The notes under the pieces are model-generated. The model searched no databases, had not been told where the DNA came from, and worked only from the letters and a program-made list of their open reading frames with translations. A stretch of 60,192 nucleotides of DNA from contig JAKLDR010000015.1 in assembly GCA_022703445.1 (NCBI GenBank), positions 1 through 60,192 of the forward strand, written 5' to 3'. Both the position numbers and the translations under genes were made by a program. Of this stretch, positions 7,917 to 18,246 are shown piece by piece. Positions within the stretch are counted from its first letter, which is position 1; every line of letters begins with the position of its first letter. The DNA comes from Planctomycetota bacterium. Lineage in GTDB: Bacteria; Planctomycetota; SZUA-567; JAKLDR01.

Positions 7917-8873
7917 ATGAGCCGCTGGATCCTGCCGCTGCCGCTGGTCGCCGCCCTGCTTTGCGCCTCTCCGGTCACCGCCGCCGAGGCCCCGGCCGCT
8001 GCGCCCGAAGCCGCCGCGCTGGCCGCCCGGGTCGCGGAATTGGAGCGCGAGGTCCGCAAACTCCAGGCCCTGGTGGACGCCGACTGGACCAGGTCGCGCA
8101 CGGAGCAGGCCGACCGGGAGCGCACCAGGCTGGCCGCGCGGATCGACGCACTGCGCGTCGAGATCGGCAAGGCCGGCGCCGAGGCCAAGGGCTCCAAGGC
8201 GCTGGCTGAGCTCGTCGCCCTGGCCGCCTCCCCCGAGCCCGGGGTCCGCAAGTATCTGGCCATCTCGATGGGCTCGCTGCCCCGGGAGTTGGTCGCGCCG
8301 ACGCTGGTGACGCTGGTCTCCGACCCGGACTGGGGGGTTGCCACCGAGGCGGTCGGCGCGCTGTTGCGCCTGGGCGACGGGTCCGGCTGCGATGCCGCCG
8401 CCGATCGCGCGACGGTCATGCTCCTGGACGAGCCGGGCACGTCGACTGCTGGCGGGTACGGCTACTCCTATTCGCGGCAGGGGTTCTTCATGGCCGCCTG
8501 CGGCTATCTCGTCAAGCAGAACGACCCGCGCGGGGTCGCCGCCTACATGCGCCAGCTCCAGGAGAGCGTCAGCCGCCAGGAGGCCTCGCCCCTGACCGGC
8601 GCGGGCACCTACTCCTTCGCCTACGGCTACCAGCTGCTCAGCACGTCCTCCCTCGAATTCCTCAACCGCTGCACCGGAGCGCGGATCCCGGTCCCGAAGG
8701 CGGGATACGGGACGGCCCAGGTCGAGCAGACCAAGGCCGCCGTCAAGGGGTTCCTGGCCTGGTGGCAGGCCAACAAGGAGGGTTTCAAGCTGGCCCCCGA
8801 GGCCCTGGCTCCGCCCAAGGCCGAGCCCCGGGCCGAGGCCAAGCCCGACCCGGCCAGGCCCGAGCAGTTCTGA
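7917..8873 (+). CDS. Secreted HEAT-like repeat protein with coiled coil
   Basis: The 318-residue product begins with a signal peptide (residues 1-24, cleaved near VTAAEA). A coiled coil follows (about 36-85, ARVAELEREVRKLQ and similar heptads). A HEAT/armadillo-like stretch (about 95-165, EPGVRKYLAISMGSLP...DPDWGVATEAVGALLRLGD) comes next, then a Gly/Tyr/Ser-rich segment (TAGGYGYSYSRQ) and a Pro/Ala/Glu-rich tail. The ATG at 7917 follows AGAGGAGA at 7903-7910; the frame is open further upstream without a ribosome site. No specific function can be assigned. Confidence 0.75.
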   Translation: MSRWILPLPLVAALLCASPVTAAEAPAAAPEAAALAARVAELEREVRKLQALVDADWTRSRTEQADRERTRLAARIDALRVEIGKAGAEAKGSKALAELVALAASPEPGVRKYLAISMGSLPRELVAPTLVTLVSDPDWGVATEAVGALLRLGDGSGCDAAADRATVMLLDEPGTSTAGGYGYSYSRQGFFMAACGYLVKQNDPRGVAAYMRQLQESVSRQEASPLTGAGTYSFAYGYQLLSTSSLEFLNRCTGARIPVPKAGYGTAQVEQTKAAVKGFLAWWQANKEGFKLAPEALAPPKAEPRAEAKPDPARPEQF

Positions 8874-8886
8874 GCGGCGCGGAACT

Positions 8887-9021
8887 CCACCAAAGAGGAC
8901 GCGGAGGACAGCCGGGCATCTCGTGCGCGGCAGGAGTTCCGGGCGGAGGGAATCACTCCGTTGACGCGAACGGCAGTCCCCAGTCGTCCTCTGGGTCCTC
9001 CGTGTGCTCTGTGGTCTGGTG
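8887..9021. repeat. Inverted pair of degenerate nonamer tracts (GGACACGGA-like)
   Basis: Arm one (8887-8911) reads as CACCAAAGA, GGACGCGGA and GGACAGC units. Arm two (8981-9021), on the opposite strand, reads ACCACAGAG, CACACGGAG, GACCCAGAG. The arms are complementary over most of their length and about 70 bases apart. Together with their flanks they fill the noncoding gap between the HEAT-like gene and nadE. Confidence 0.7.
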
Positions 9022-9095
9022 TCCCTGCTGTCGTTCTCGGCGGTTCAGACCGGCCGATTGTCTTCTGAAACGGCGTCGGGGCTCCCGCTCCGCAG

Positions 9096-9124
9096 TTGAC
9101 CTCCCGGCGCCGGGGTGCTAGGCT
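9096..9124 (+). promoter_or_regulatory. Promoter of nadE, leaderless arrangement
   Basis: TTGACC (9096-9101), a 17-bp spacer and TAGGCT (9119-9124). Only 7 bases separate the -10 from the nadE ATG at 9132, so the transcript should begin at or next to the start codon. No Shine-Dalgarno motif is present there, which agrees with a leaderless message. Confidence 0.6.
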
Positions 9125-9131
9125 ATTGGCC

Positions 9132-10790
9132 ATGAGCACCACGGATGTCCTGCGCGTCTCCCTGGCCCAGGTCAATGTCACCGTCGGCGACCTGGCCGGG
9201 AACCGCGCCAAGGTCGCCGCGGCCTGCGACCGCGCCCGGGCCGCCGGGGCCGACCTGGTCACCTTCCCGGAGCTGGCCATCTGCGGCTACCCGCCGGAGG
9301 ACCTGCTGCTGCGCCCCGGCTTCCTGCGCGACTGCCGCCGGGAGCTCGAGGCGCTCGCGCCGGCGACCAAGGGGCTGGTCGCGGTCGTCGGCGCCCCGGA
9401 GGTTGACGGGGGCAAGGTCTATAACGCCGCGGCGGTCTTCGCGGACGGCCGGCTTTCCGGCTTCTACCGCAAGGTGGAGCTGCCCAATTACGGCGTCTTC
9501 GACGAGAAGCGTTACTTCACGAGCGGCGATCGGCCGCACTTCCTGACCGTCAAGGGCGTCAAGGCCTCGGTGACCATCTGCGAGGACGTCTGGGTGCCGG
9601 GCTCCCCGGTCGAGCGCTGGCCGGCCGAGGCCGGGGCCAAGCTCGTGGTCAACCTCTCGGCCTCGCCCTTCCACGCCGGCAAGCTCGCCGAACGCCACGC
9701 GACGCTGGCGCGCTATGCCCGGGCCACCGGCGCGACGGTGTTCTACAACAACCTGGTCGGCGGCCAGGACGAACTGGTCTTCGACGGCGGCGCGCTGGTC
9801 GTCTCCCCCGATGGCGAGGTCCTGGCCGCTGCGCGGCGATTCGCCGAGGACTTCCTGGTGGTGGACCTGACGCCGGGAGCCGACGGCAACTGCGGGCTGG
9901 GTTCGGAGTTAACCCGCAACCCGCAACCCGCAACCCACAACTCCCTGGACGAAATCTACTCCGCCCTGGTCCTCGGCACCCGCGATTACCTCGGAAAGAA
10001 CGGCTTCAAGAAGGCTGTGCTGGGCCTCTCCGGCGGAATCGACTCCTCGCTGGTGGCCTGCATCGCCGTCGAGGCGCTCGGCCGCGACAACGTCGTCGGC
10101 GTGACCATGCCCTCGCAGTTCACCTCGAGCGGCACGCGCTCCGACGCCGAGGTCCTGGCCAGGAACCTCGGCATCAAGTTCCTCGAGATACCCATCGGCG
10201 GCGTCTACGGGCAGTACCTGGCGGACCTCGCCGTCGCCTTCGGGCCCGGCGAGCCGGGCCTGGCCGGCGAGAACCTCCAGGCGCGGATCCGCGGCAACCT
10301 GCTCATGGCGCTCTCCAACAGGTTCGGCTGGCTGGTGCTGACCACCGGCAACAAGAGCGAGGTGGCCACCGGCTACTGCACGCTCTACGGCGACATGGCC
10401 GGCGGCTTCGCGGTCATCAAGGACGTCACCAAGAAGGTGGTCTACGAGCTCAGCGAGCTCGCGAATCAGCGCTCTGGCAAGGAGCTCATCCCCCGCAGCG
10501 TTTTCGACCGCCCGCCGACCGCTGAGCTGCGGCCCAACCAGAGGGACGAGGACTCGCTGCCGCCCTACCGGCTCTTGGACCCCATCCTCAAGGCCTACGT
10601 CGAGGAGGACCGCTCGGTCGAGGAGATCGTGGCCATGGGCTTCGACGCCAAGGTGGTGGCGGAGGTCGCGCGGCTCATCGACGTCAGCGAGTACAAGCGC
10701 CGCCAGGCCGCCCCGGGCGTCAAGATCACCCCCAAGGCCTTCGGGCGGGACCGGCGGATACCGATCACCAACCGGTATCGGCCGGGGTGA
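9132..10790 (+). CDS. nadE: Glutamine-dependent NAD+ synthetase
   Basis: The enzyme amidates nicotinic acid adenine dinucleotide to NAD+ using glutamine and ATP, the last step of NAD synthesis. The 552-residue protein has an N-terminal nitrilase-type amidase (about 1-250) with its triad in view: Glu in TFPELAICGYPPEDLL, Lys in FYRKVELPNYGVFDE and Cys in VTICEDVW. The C-terminal synthetase domain (from about 275) has the ATP pyrophosphatase loop LGLSGGIDSS and the TTGNKSE motif. Between the domains is a stretch LTRNPQPATHNS encoded by a heptamer DNA repeat, not part of the usual protein. The start at 9132 agrees with the family N-terminus and the leaderless promoter. Confidence 0.96.
   Translation: MSTTDVLRVSLAQVNVTVGDLAGNRAKVAAACDRARAAGADLVTFPELAICGYPPEDLLLRPGFLRDCRRELEALAPATKGLVAVVGAPEVDGGKVYNAAAVFADGRLSGFYRKVELPNYGVFDEKRYFTSGDRPHFLTVKGVKASVTICEDVWVPGSPVERWPAEAGAKLVVNLSASPFHAGKLAERHATLARYARATGATVFYNNLVGGQDELVFDGGALVVSPDGEVLAAARRFAEDFLVVDLTPGADGNCGLGSELTRNPQPATHNSLDEIYSALVLGTRDYLGKNGFKKAVLGLSGGIDSSLVACIAVEALGRDNVVGVTMPSQFTSSGTRSDAEVLARNLGIKFLEIPIGGVYGQYLADLAVAFGPGEPGLAGENLQARIRGNLLMALSNRFGWLVLTTGNKSEVATGYCTLYGDMAGGFAVIKDVTKKVVYELSELANQRSGKELIPRSVFDRPPTAELRPNQRDEDSLPPYRLLDPILKAYVEEDRSVEEIVAMGFDAKVVAEVARLIDVSEYKRRQAAPGVKITPKAFGRDRRIPITNRYRPG
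9911..9941 (+). repeat. GCAACCC heptamer tract inside nadE
   Basis: Four near-perfect copies of a heptamer (AACCCGC three times, then AACCCAC) lie in frame between the two domains of nadE and encode Arg-Asn-Pro-Gln-Pro-Ala-Thr-His-Asn. It is the same unit as in the inverted element at 1303-1390, here in a single orientation. Confidence 0.75.
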
Positions 10791-10799
10791 GGAACCGGT

Positions 10800-11336
10800 G
10801 TGCTTAGGCAGATACACTTCTTCGCACTGAAGGAGGACATCCTGCCGGTGCTGGAGGTAGTGGAAGCACAGGGCGCTTTGAAGTACGTCCTGACCGGGAA
10901 CTTCACCAAGCCAGGCCTTGAAGTCTACAGCTGCGGAGCAGAACTTCCCGACTTGGGGCGACCCACCTCAGGATCCGCCACTGGTTGCGCATCATTTCTG
11001 GTGACCGGAAGTGCAACGCCAGTGAACGTACGACCCATAGAGGCGTCCGACGGCACTACGCGCTACTGCGTTGACCAGCTCATCAACTCCGATGTCGTCG
11101 GTTTCAGTTCCGGGGGCCTCTGGAGCGAGGATATCGTTCTGCCCGGTCGTGTGAGTACCGTCTGGGATTCCGACGCTTCTCAGGGACTCATGAAGCGCTT
11201 CAAAGCGGCGCTCCGAAAGCGTTTCACCAGGGTCCAGGCATTCCTTGTAGGTCCCGCAGCCCTGAAGCTCCTTGATGCTGGAAAACGGCTCACCTCCGGA
11301 GCGCAGTGTCCACGCGAATACGACCTGAGGCGTTGA
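10800..11336 (+). CDS. Hypothetical protein, 178 residues
   Basis: I do not recognise this protein. It opens MLRQIHFFALKEDILPVLE and has a mixed alpha/beta look, with no signal peptide or membrane helix, and a basic segment in the C-terminal third (KRFKAALRKRFTRV). The GTG start at 10800 has GAGGAA upstream at 10788-10793, overlapping the nadE stop, so it is probably co-transcribed with nadE. Its base composition is visibly less GC-rich than nadE or the methyltransferase, especially in third positions, which suggests later acquisition. Confidence 0.7.
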   Translation: MLRQIHFFALKEDILPVLEVVEAQGALKYVLTGNFTKPGLEVYSCGAELPDLGRPTSGSATGCASFLVTGSATPVNVRPIEASDGTTRYCVDQLINSDVVGFSSGGLWSEDIVLPGRVSTVWDSDASQGLMKRFKAALRKRFTRVQAFLVGPAALKLLDAGKRLTSGAQCPREYDLRR

Positions 11337-11364
11337 GACACACTAGCAGACGGAGCCCCCCCCC

Positions 11365-12021
11365 ATGCCTGACGACGCCCGCTTCCTGCCGCAGTACGAC
11401 TCCTACATCGAGACACTCTTCGCCGGCGAGGACGCCGCGCTCCGGGAGATCCGCGAGCGGGCGCTCGTCGCGGGGCTCCCGGAGATCAACGTCTCACCGA
11501 GCGAGGGCCGGCTGCTCGAGCTCCTGGCCCGCGCGGTCGGGGCCCGGCGGGTGCTCGAGATCGGGACGCTCGGCGGGTACAGTGCGGCGTGGCTGGCCCG
11601 GGCGCTGCCCGCCGACGGCAAGCTCGTCTCGCTCGAGATCGACGCCCACCATGCCGAGGTGGCCCGCGAGAGCCTGCGCCGCGCGGGGCTTTCCGCCCTG
11701 GTCGAGGTTCGCCTGGGCCCGGCGGCCGAGTCGCTCGCGCGCATGGGGGCGGATGAGCCCTTCGACCTCGTCTTCATCGACGCCGACAAGGACGGCTACG
11801 AGGGCTACCTCAAGCAGGTCCTGCCGTTGGTGCGCCCCGGCGGACTGATCCTGGCCGACAACGCCCTGGGCGCCAAACACGTGGCCAGCGGCGCCAAGAC
11901 CGGCATCGCCCGCTACAACGCCGCGGTCGCCGGGAACCCCGGCCTCTGCTCGATGATGATCCCGGTCTTCCGCGGCGAGGGCAGCGTCGACGGGTTGTTG
12001 GTGTCCGTGAAGACTGGCTGA
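11365..12021 (+). CDS. Class I SAM-dependent O-methyltransferase (Methyltransf_3 type)
   Basis: The 218-residue protein matches the caffeoyl-CoA/catechol O-methyltransferase family, small soluble enzymes that methylate catechol-like hydroxyls with S-adenosylmethionine and a divalent metal. Motif I is RRVLEIGTLGGYSAAWLA (about 60-77). LVSLEID ends strand 2 and binds the ribose. DLVFIDADKDGYEGYL (about 133-148) and ILADNAL carry the metal-binding Asp and Asn. The ATG follows a GGAG about 9 bases upstream. It ends 24 bases from the convergent glycosidase gene. The physiological substrate is not predictable. Confidence 0.9.
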   Translation: MPDDARFLPQYDSYIETLFAGEDAALREIRERALVAGLPEINVSPSEGRLLELLARAVGARRVLEIGTLGGYSAAWLARALPADGKLVSLEIDAHHAEVARESLRRAGLSALVEVRLGPAAESLARMGADEPFDLVFIDADKDGYEGYLKQVLPLVRPGGLILADNALGAKHVASGAKTGIARYNAAVAGNPGLCSMMIPVFRGEGSVDGLLVSVKTG

Positions 12022-12045
12022 GCCCTTCGTGGCCGTCAGTCGGGT

Positions 12046-14193
12046 CTATCCGACTGCCATCTCGAACTTCACCCGCCCGCTGGTGTGCGACCACTCGACG
12101 GCCTCGCCGTCGGCGCTTACCTTGGCTCCGGCCACTCCGGAGATCGACTTGGCCCTGAGCCCGCCCGGCAGCCGGAGGTGCAGGACCACGCGGCACCCGG
12201 CTCGGCCGTCGAGGTCCAGCGAGCCAGTCACCCGCCGCGCCCTGGCGTCGTAGCGCAGCTCGTAGCTCAGCCGGCCGAAGTGCGTGGCCATGCCGCGGAC
12301 GCCGACCGGCTCGCCGCTGCCGAGCCACTGGCGGGCGGCGCCGCGGACCAGGTGGAGCGCCCCGCCGTCCTCCATGACCAGAGCGTCGCGGAGGAAGCGG
12401 GCCACCGCCACCGGCGTCCAGAGATGCTGGCGGTCGCCGGAGCAGTCCTTGGCGCCGGGCTCCTGGCCGCGCTCCTCGCACCAGGTGAAGAGTGGTGTGC
12501 CGTGGTTGAGCGTGGCGTAGAGGTAGCGCGCCGCGGCGTCGCCCTCGCCGCGGAGCAGCAGCACCTCGGCCAGGTTGTCGAGGGTGATGGCCACCCACAT
12601 GCCGTCCTTCATCCAGCCGGTGTGCACCGGGATGCCGCCGGGGCTCATCCGCGACTCGAACTTGCGGATAGTCCCGGTGATGAGCTCGTGGTCGGGTGCA
12701 AGGATCCGGCAGGGGAAGGCGGCGTAGAGCGCGCCCCAGCGGCTGCCGCAGGTCTTCCCCGGCACGCCTGGGATCCAGCGGTAGCCATTCTCGGCGATGG
12801 CGCCGCGCTCCATGACCCGGAGCAGGTCGGTCCGGGCGCGGCGGTGGATGCGGCGCAGTTCGGCAAGGTCGCGCTTTCGGCCTAGAATCTCGGCCGCCTC
12901 GACGGCCATGGCGTCGGCGTAGACCGCCAGGATGTTGTGGGTCAGGAAGACGCCGTAGAGGTCATCGTCGTCCTTCAGTCCGCCGTCGCCCATGCCGCGG
13001 GGCATGAGGCCGTAGGCGAGCGGGCGCTTGCCCTTGACCGTGACGCGCGTCCGCCGCCGCTGCGACTCCTGCCAGCGGGAACTCGCCGCCATGCGCGGAT
13101 AGGCCGCGGCGAGCATCCGTCGGTCCCCGGTCAGCCGCCAGTGCTCCATGGTCGCCCAAGACTTGACGCCGGAGGCACCCCACATGTAGTGACACCAGCC
13201 CTCGGGATCGGCCCAGTTCCCGTCGCGACCCTGCTGGCGGAGGAACATGCCGGTGTTGCCGGCGGCCTCGCGGTGCAGGCCGAGCTGGTCGAAGAGCACC
13301 GAGACGATCAGCGGTTCGAACGGGTTGGGCGCGCGGTAGACTTCCGTGCCGGGCGTGGCCACGACCGAGCCGTCAGCCACGGTCTCGCGCATGACGAAGC
13401 AGTCAGCCAGGCAGGCGCGGAAGGCATTCCCCACGCCGGCGTCGGGGACGGTCACCCGCGCCGCGCGGCCGATGAGCTTCCGCCAGGCGGTTTTGGCAGC
13501 GTCGAACTCCCAGGCCCAGTTCCTCTTCCGCAGAGCCGGCAGCATGGGCTCGTACGCCCGGTAGGGCCGGACCAGCCACGCGGTGCGCCGAGTGCCGGGC
13601 TTGAGGTCCCAGGCCAAGTTGAGCGCCGTGGCGCTCGTCACCGGATTGGCGTCGCCCCCGAGACCGAGGACGAGCACCCGGTCTGCCCGGTCCTGCCAGC
13701 CGGCGAGCAGCACGTCGGCGTCCCACTCCGGCTGGACCCAGGCTGGGTTGCAGCCGGCCCAGCCGCCGGGCTTCTCGCAGCGCAGGACCAGGCGGTGCGG
13801 CTTCCGGTCCTGATTGGCAACGCTCAGCCGCGCGATGGCCGCCGATGAACCGCCGGCAATCCCGAGTTGGAGCCGGACCGCGCCCTTGCCGAACGTGGCT
13901 TCGAGTACCGGCAGCCAGCCCTCGGCGCGGTGCCAGTCGTGGAGCGGGAGCGGCTTGCCATCCAGCTCGGCGCTCAGGCGCAGGTCCCAGTTGGCCTTCG
14001 GCGCGGTGAAGGCCGCAAGCGGCTTCCTGCGCAGGTCGTCGTAGGTCCAGGCCAGGCGCAGGAATTCCGGCTGGCAGTCGGCCAGTGTCTTGTCGCGGCT
14101 GTCGGGCAGGCAGACGGTCAGCCGGTGCGGCGTCGCAAAGGCGTAGCCGAAGTCCACGCGCATGGGCTTGGCGACAGAGCGGTCGGCGGACAT
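12046..14193 (-). CDS. Six-hairpin (alpha/alpha toroid) glycosidase-like protein
   Basis: The 715-residue protein has an N-terminal beta-rich half (to about 270) and an alpha/alpha barrel (about 270-640). The barrel has typical Trp/Asp-rich helices such as NWADPEGWCHYMWGASGVKSW, MGDGGLKDDDDLYGVFLTHNI and HTGWMKDGMWVAITLDNLAEVLL, followed by a C-terminal beta domain. This layout fits six-hairpin glycosidases acting on plant or algal oligosaccharides. No signal peptide is seen at the chosen start, so it may act in the cytoplasm. The ATG at 14193 follows AGGAGG by 9 bases; the frame is open to 14256. It is divergent from the AraC gene at 14340, its likely regulator. Confidence 0.75.
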   Translation of the reverse strand: MSADRSVAKPMRVDFGYAFATPHRLTVCLPDSRDKTLADCQPEFLRLAWTYDDLRRKPLAAFTAPKANWDLRLSAELDGKPLPLHDWHRAEGWLPVLEATFGKGAVRLQLGIAGGSSAAIARLSVANQDRKPHRLVLRCEKPGGWAGCNPAWVQPEWDADVLLAGWQDRADRVLVLGLGGDANPVTSATALNLAWDLKPGTRRTAWLVRPYRAYEPMLPALRKRNWAWEFDAAKTAWRKLIGRAARVTVPDAGVGNAFRACLADCFVMRETVADGSVVATPGTEVYRAPNPFEPLIVSVLFDQLGLHREAAGNTGMFLRQQGRDGNWADPEGWCHYMWGASGVKSWATMEHWRLTGDRRMLAAAYPRMAASSRWQESQRRRTRVTVKGKRPLAYGLMPRGMGDGGLKDDDDLYGVFLTHNILAVYADAMAVEAAEILGRKRDLAELRRIHRRARTDLLRVMERGAIAENGYRWIPGVPGKTCGSRWGALYAAFPCRILAPDHELITGTIRKFESRMSPGGIPVHTGWMKDGMWVAITLDNLAEVLLLRGEGDAAARYLYATLNHGTPLFTWCEERGQEPGAKDCSGDRQHLWTPVAVARFLRDALVMEDGGALHLVRGAARQWLGSGEPVGVRGMATHFGRLSYELRYDARARRVTGSLDLDGRAGCRVVLHLRLPGGLRAKSISGVAGAKVSADGEAVEWSHTSGRVKFEMAVG

Positions 14194-14239
14194 CGGGTCG
14201 GTCCTCCTGAGGCGCTCCGGGGCAGCGGGTCCCGCCGCC

Positions 14240-14268
14240 TTGACCCCGGCCGCCAACGCCCATATTAT
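14240..14268 (+). promoter_or_regulatory. Promoter of the AraC-family gene
   Basis: TTGACC (14240-14245), a 17-bp spacer and TATTAT (14263-14268), with a start near 14275. The complementary strand of the same -10 reads ATAATA and could serve a weaker divergent promoter (TGGACC near 14294, CATAAT) for the glycosidase, so the two genes may share a control point. Confidence 0.6.
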
Positions 14269-14339
14269 GGCCGGCGAGGACGAGGCGGGTCCATGGCCGG
14301 GGGTCTGATTCCGATGTCAATGCGTCTCAGCAGGCGGCC

Positions 14340-15194
14340 GTGAGCGCGGACGAGCGACCCAGCGCCGAGTTGGACAGGCTGCTTGGGAGTTCGCTGCGCT
14401 TCGAACTCATGTGCGGCAATGTCACACACATGCGGCGCCCGCACACCACTGGATGGCGCACGCTGCCCGGCCTGGTCTGCGCCGAGCTCCAGAGGGGAAG
14501 ATCAGTCTTGCGCCTGGGGGGCGGCGGCTCCTTCCGCCTCTCTGGCGGCCGGGCGCTGGTTCTGCCGGCCGGGGCCCTGCATCGCGTGGACCTGGCCTCG
14601 CCCACGGGGCTGAGCCGCTGGGTCCACGCCAACTACTGGGTCCTGCACAGCCTGGACCTCTTCTCCCTGCTGGAAGTGCCGCCGGTCGTGGAGCCCAGGC
14701 TGGCGGTCCTCCTGGGCGAAGCCATCGAAGAGTGGGTGGAGACGGAAGCGAAGGGCGGCGGCTCCGTGTTCCTGCACGCCCAGCGCAACGCCTTCGGCTT
14801 CCGGCTGCTGGCCCTGCTCTCCGCCGTGTGCCGGGTCAGGCCCGGCGCGGAGAGGCGCCTCGCCGGAATGGCCTCGGTCCAGGCGGTCATCGAGCACATG
14901 CGGCGCAACCTGGACCAGCCCATCGAGCGCGATCGTCTTGCCGAGGTGGCCGGGATGTCCCGGGCGCAGTTCCACCGGGTCTTCACCCGGGCCACGGGCT
15001 GCTCGCCGGTCCGTTTCCTCCGGAACATCCGGCTGCGGCTGGCCCAGCAGATGCTCATCTCCACCGGCGAGCCGGTCAAGGCCGTCGCCCGGCGCTGCGG
15101 CTACGAGGACGTCTTCGTCTTCAGCAAGGCCTTCAAGCGCCATGCGGGGCTGAGCCCCAGCGCCTACCGGGACAGCACCGGGGAGCTGCGCTGA
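14340..15194 (+). CDS. AraC-family transcriptional regulator
   Basis: The 284-residue protein has an N-terminal cupin-like sensor half (about 20-165, with LRLGGGGSFRLSGGRALVLPAGALHRVDL resembling the sugar-binding beta barrel). The C-terminal double HTH (about 180-280) carries the family signatures LAEVAGMSRAQFHRVFTRATGCSPVRFL and VKAVARRCGYEDVFVFSKAFKRHAGLSPSAYR. The GTG start at 14340 has only a weak AGGCGG upstream. The gene is divergent from the six-hairpin glycosidase at 12046-14193, the usual layout for an AraC activator of a sugar-catabolic gene, so regulation of that gene by a released sugar is the simplest inference. Confidence 0.88.
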   Translation: MSADERPSAELDRLLGSSLRFELMCGNVTHMRRPHTTGWRTLPGLVCAELQRGRSVLRLGGGGSFRLSGGRALVLPAGALHRVDLASPTGLSRWVHANYWVLHSLDLFSLLEVPPVVEPRLAVLLGEAIEEWVETEAKGGGSVFLHAQRNAFGFRLLALLSAVCRVRPGAERRLAGMASVQAVIEHMRRNLDQPIERDRLAEVAGMSRAQFHRVFTRATGCSPVRFLRNIRLRLAQQMLISTGEPVKAVARRCGYEDVFVFSKAFKRHAGLSPSAYRDSTGELR

Positions 15195-15263
15195 GGCCCC
15201 GGACCGACGGAACGTTCCGCTGCGCCGCCGGCGGATTTTCCCGGACGCCCCGCCCCACCGGGC

Positions 15264-15269
15264 TATAAT
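15264..15269 (+). promoter_or_regulatory. -10 element of uvrA
   Basis: A perfect TATAAT lies 43 bases before the uvrA start. No good -35 is seen 16-18 bp upstream (CCGGAC). No LexA-like box is evident nearby. Confidence 0.4.
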
Positions 15270-15312
15270 CACTCGTTTACGCCGGGTCCGCAGGAGTGGT
15301 TAGGGGGTACGC

Positions 15313-18225
<2,913 letters not shown>

Positions 18226-18246
18226 GAGTCGGCCGGGCCGGTCCGG

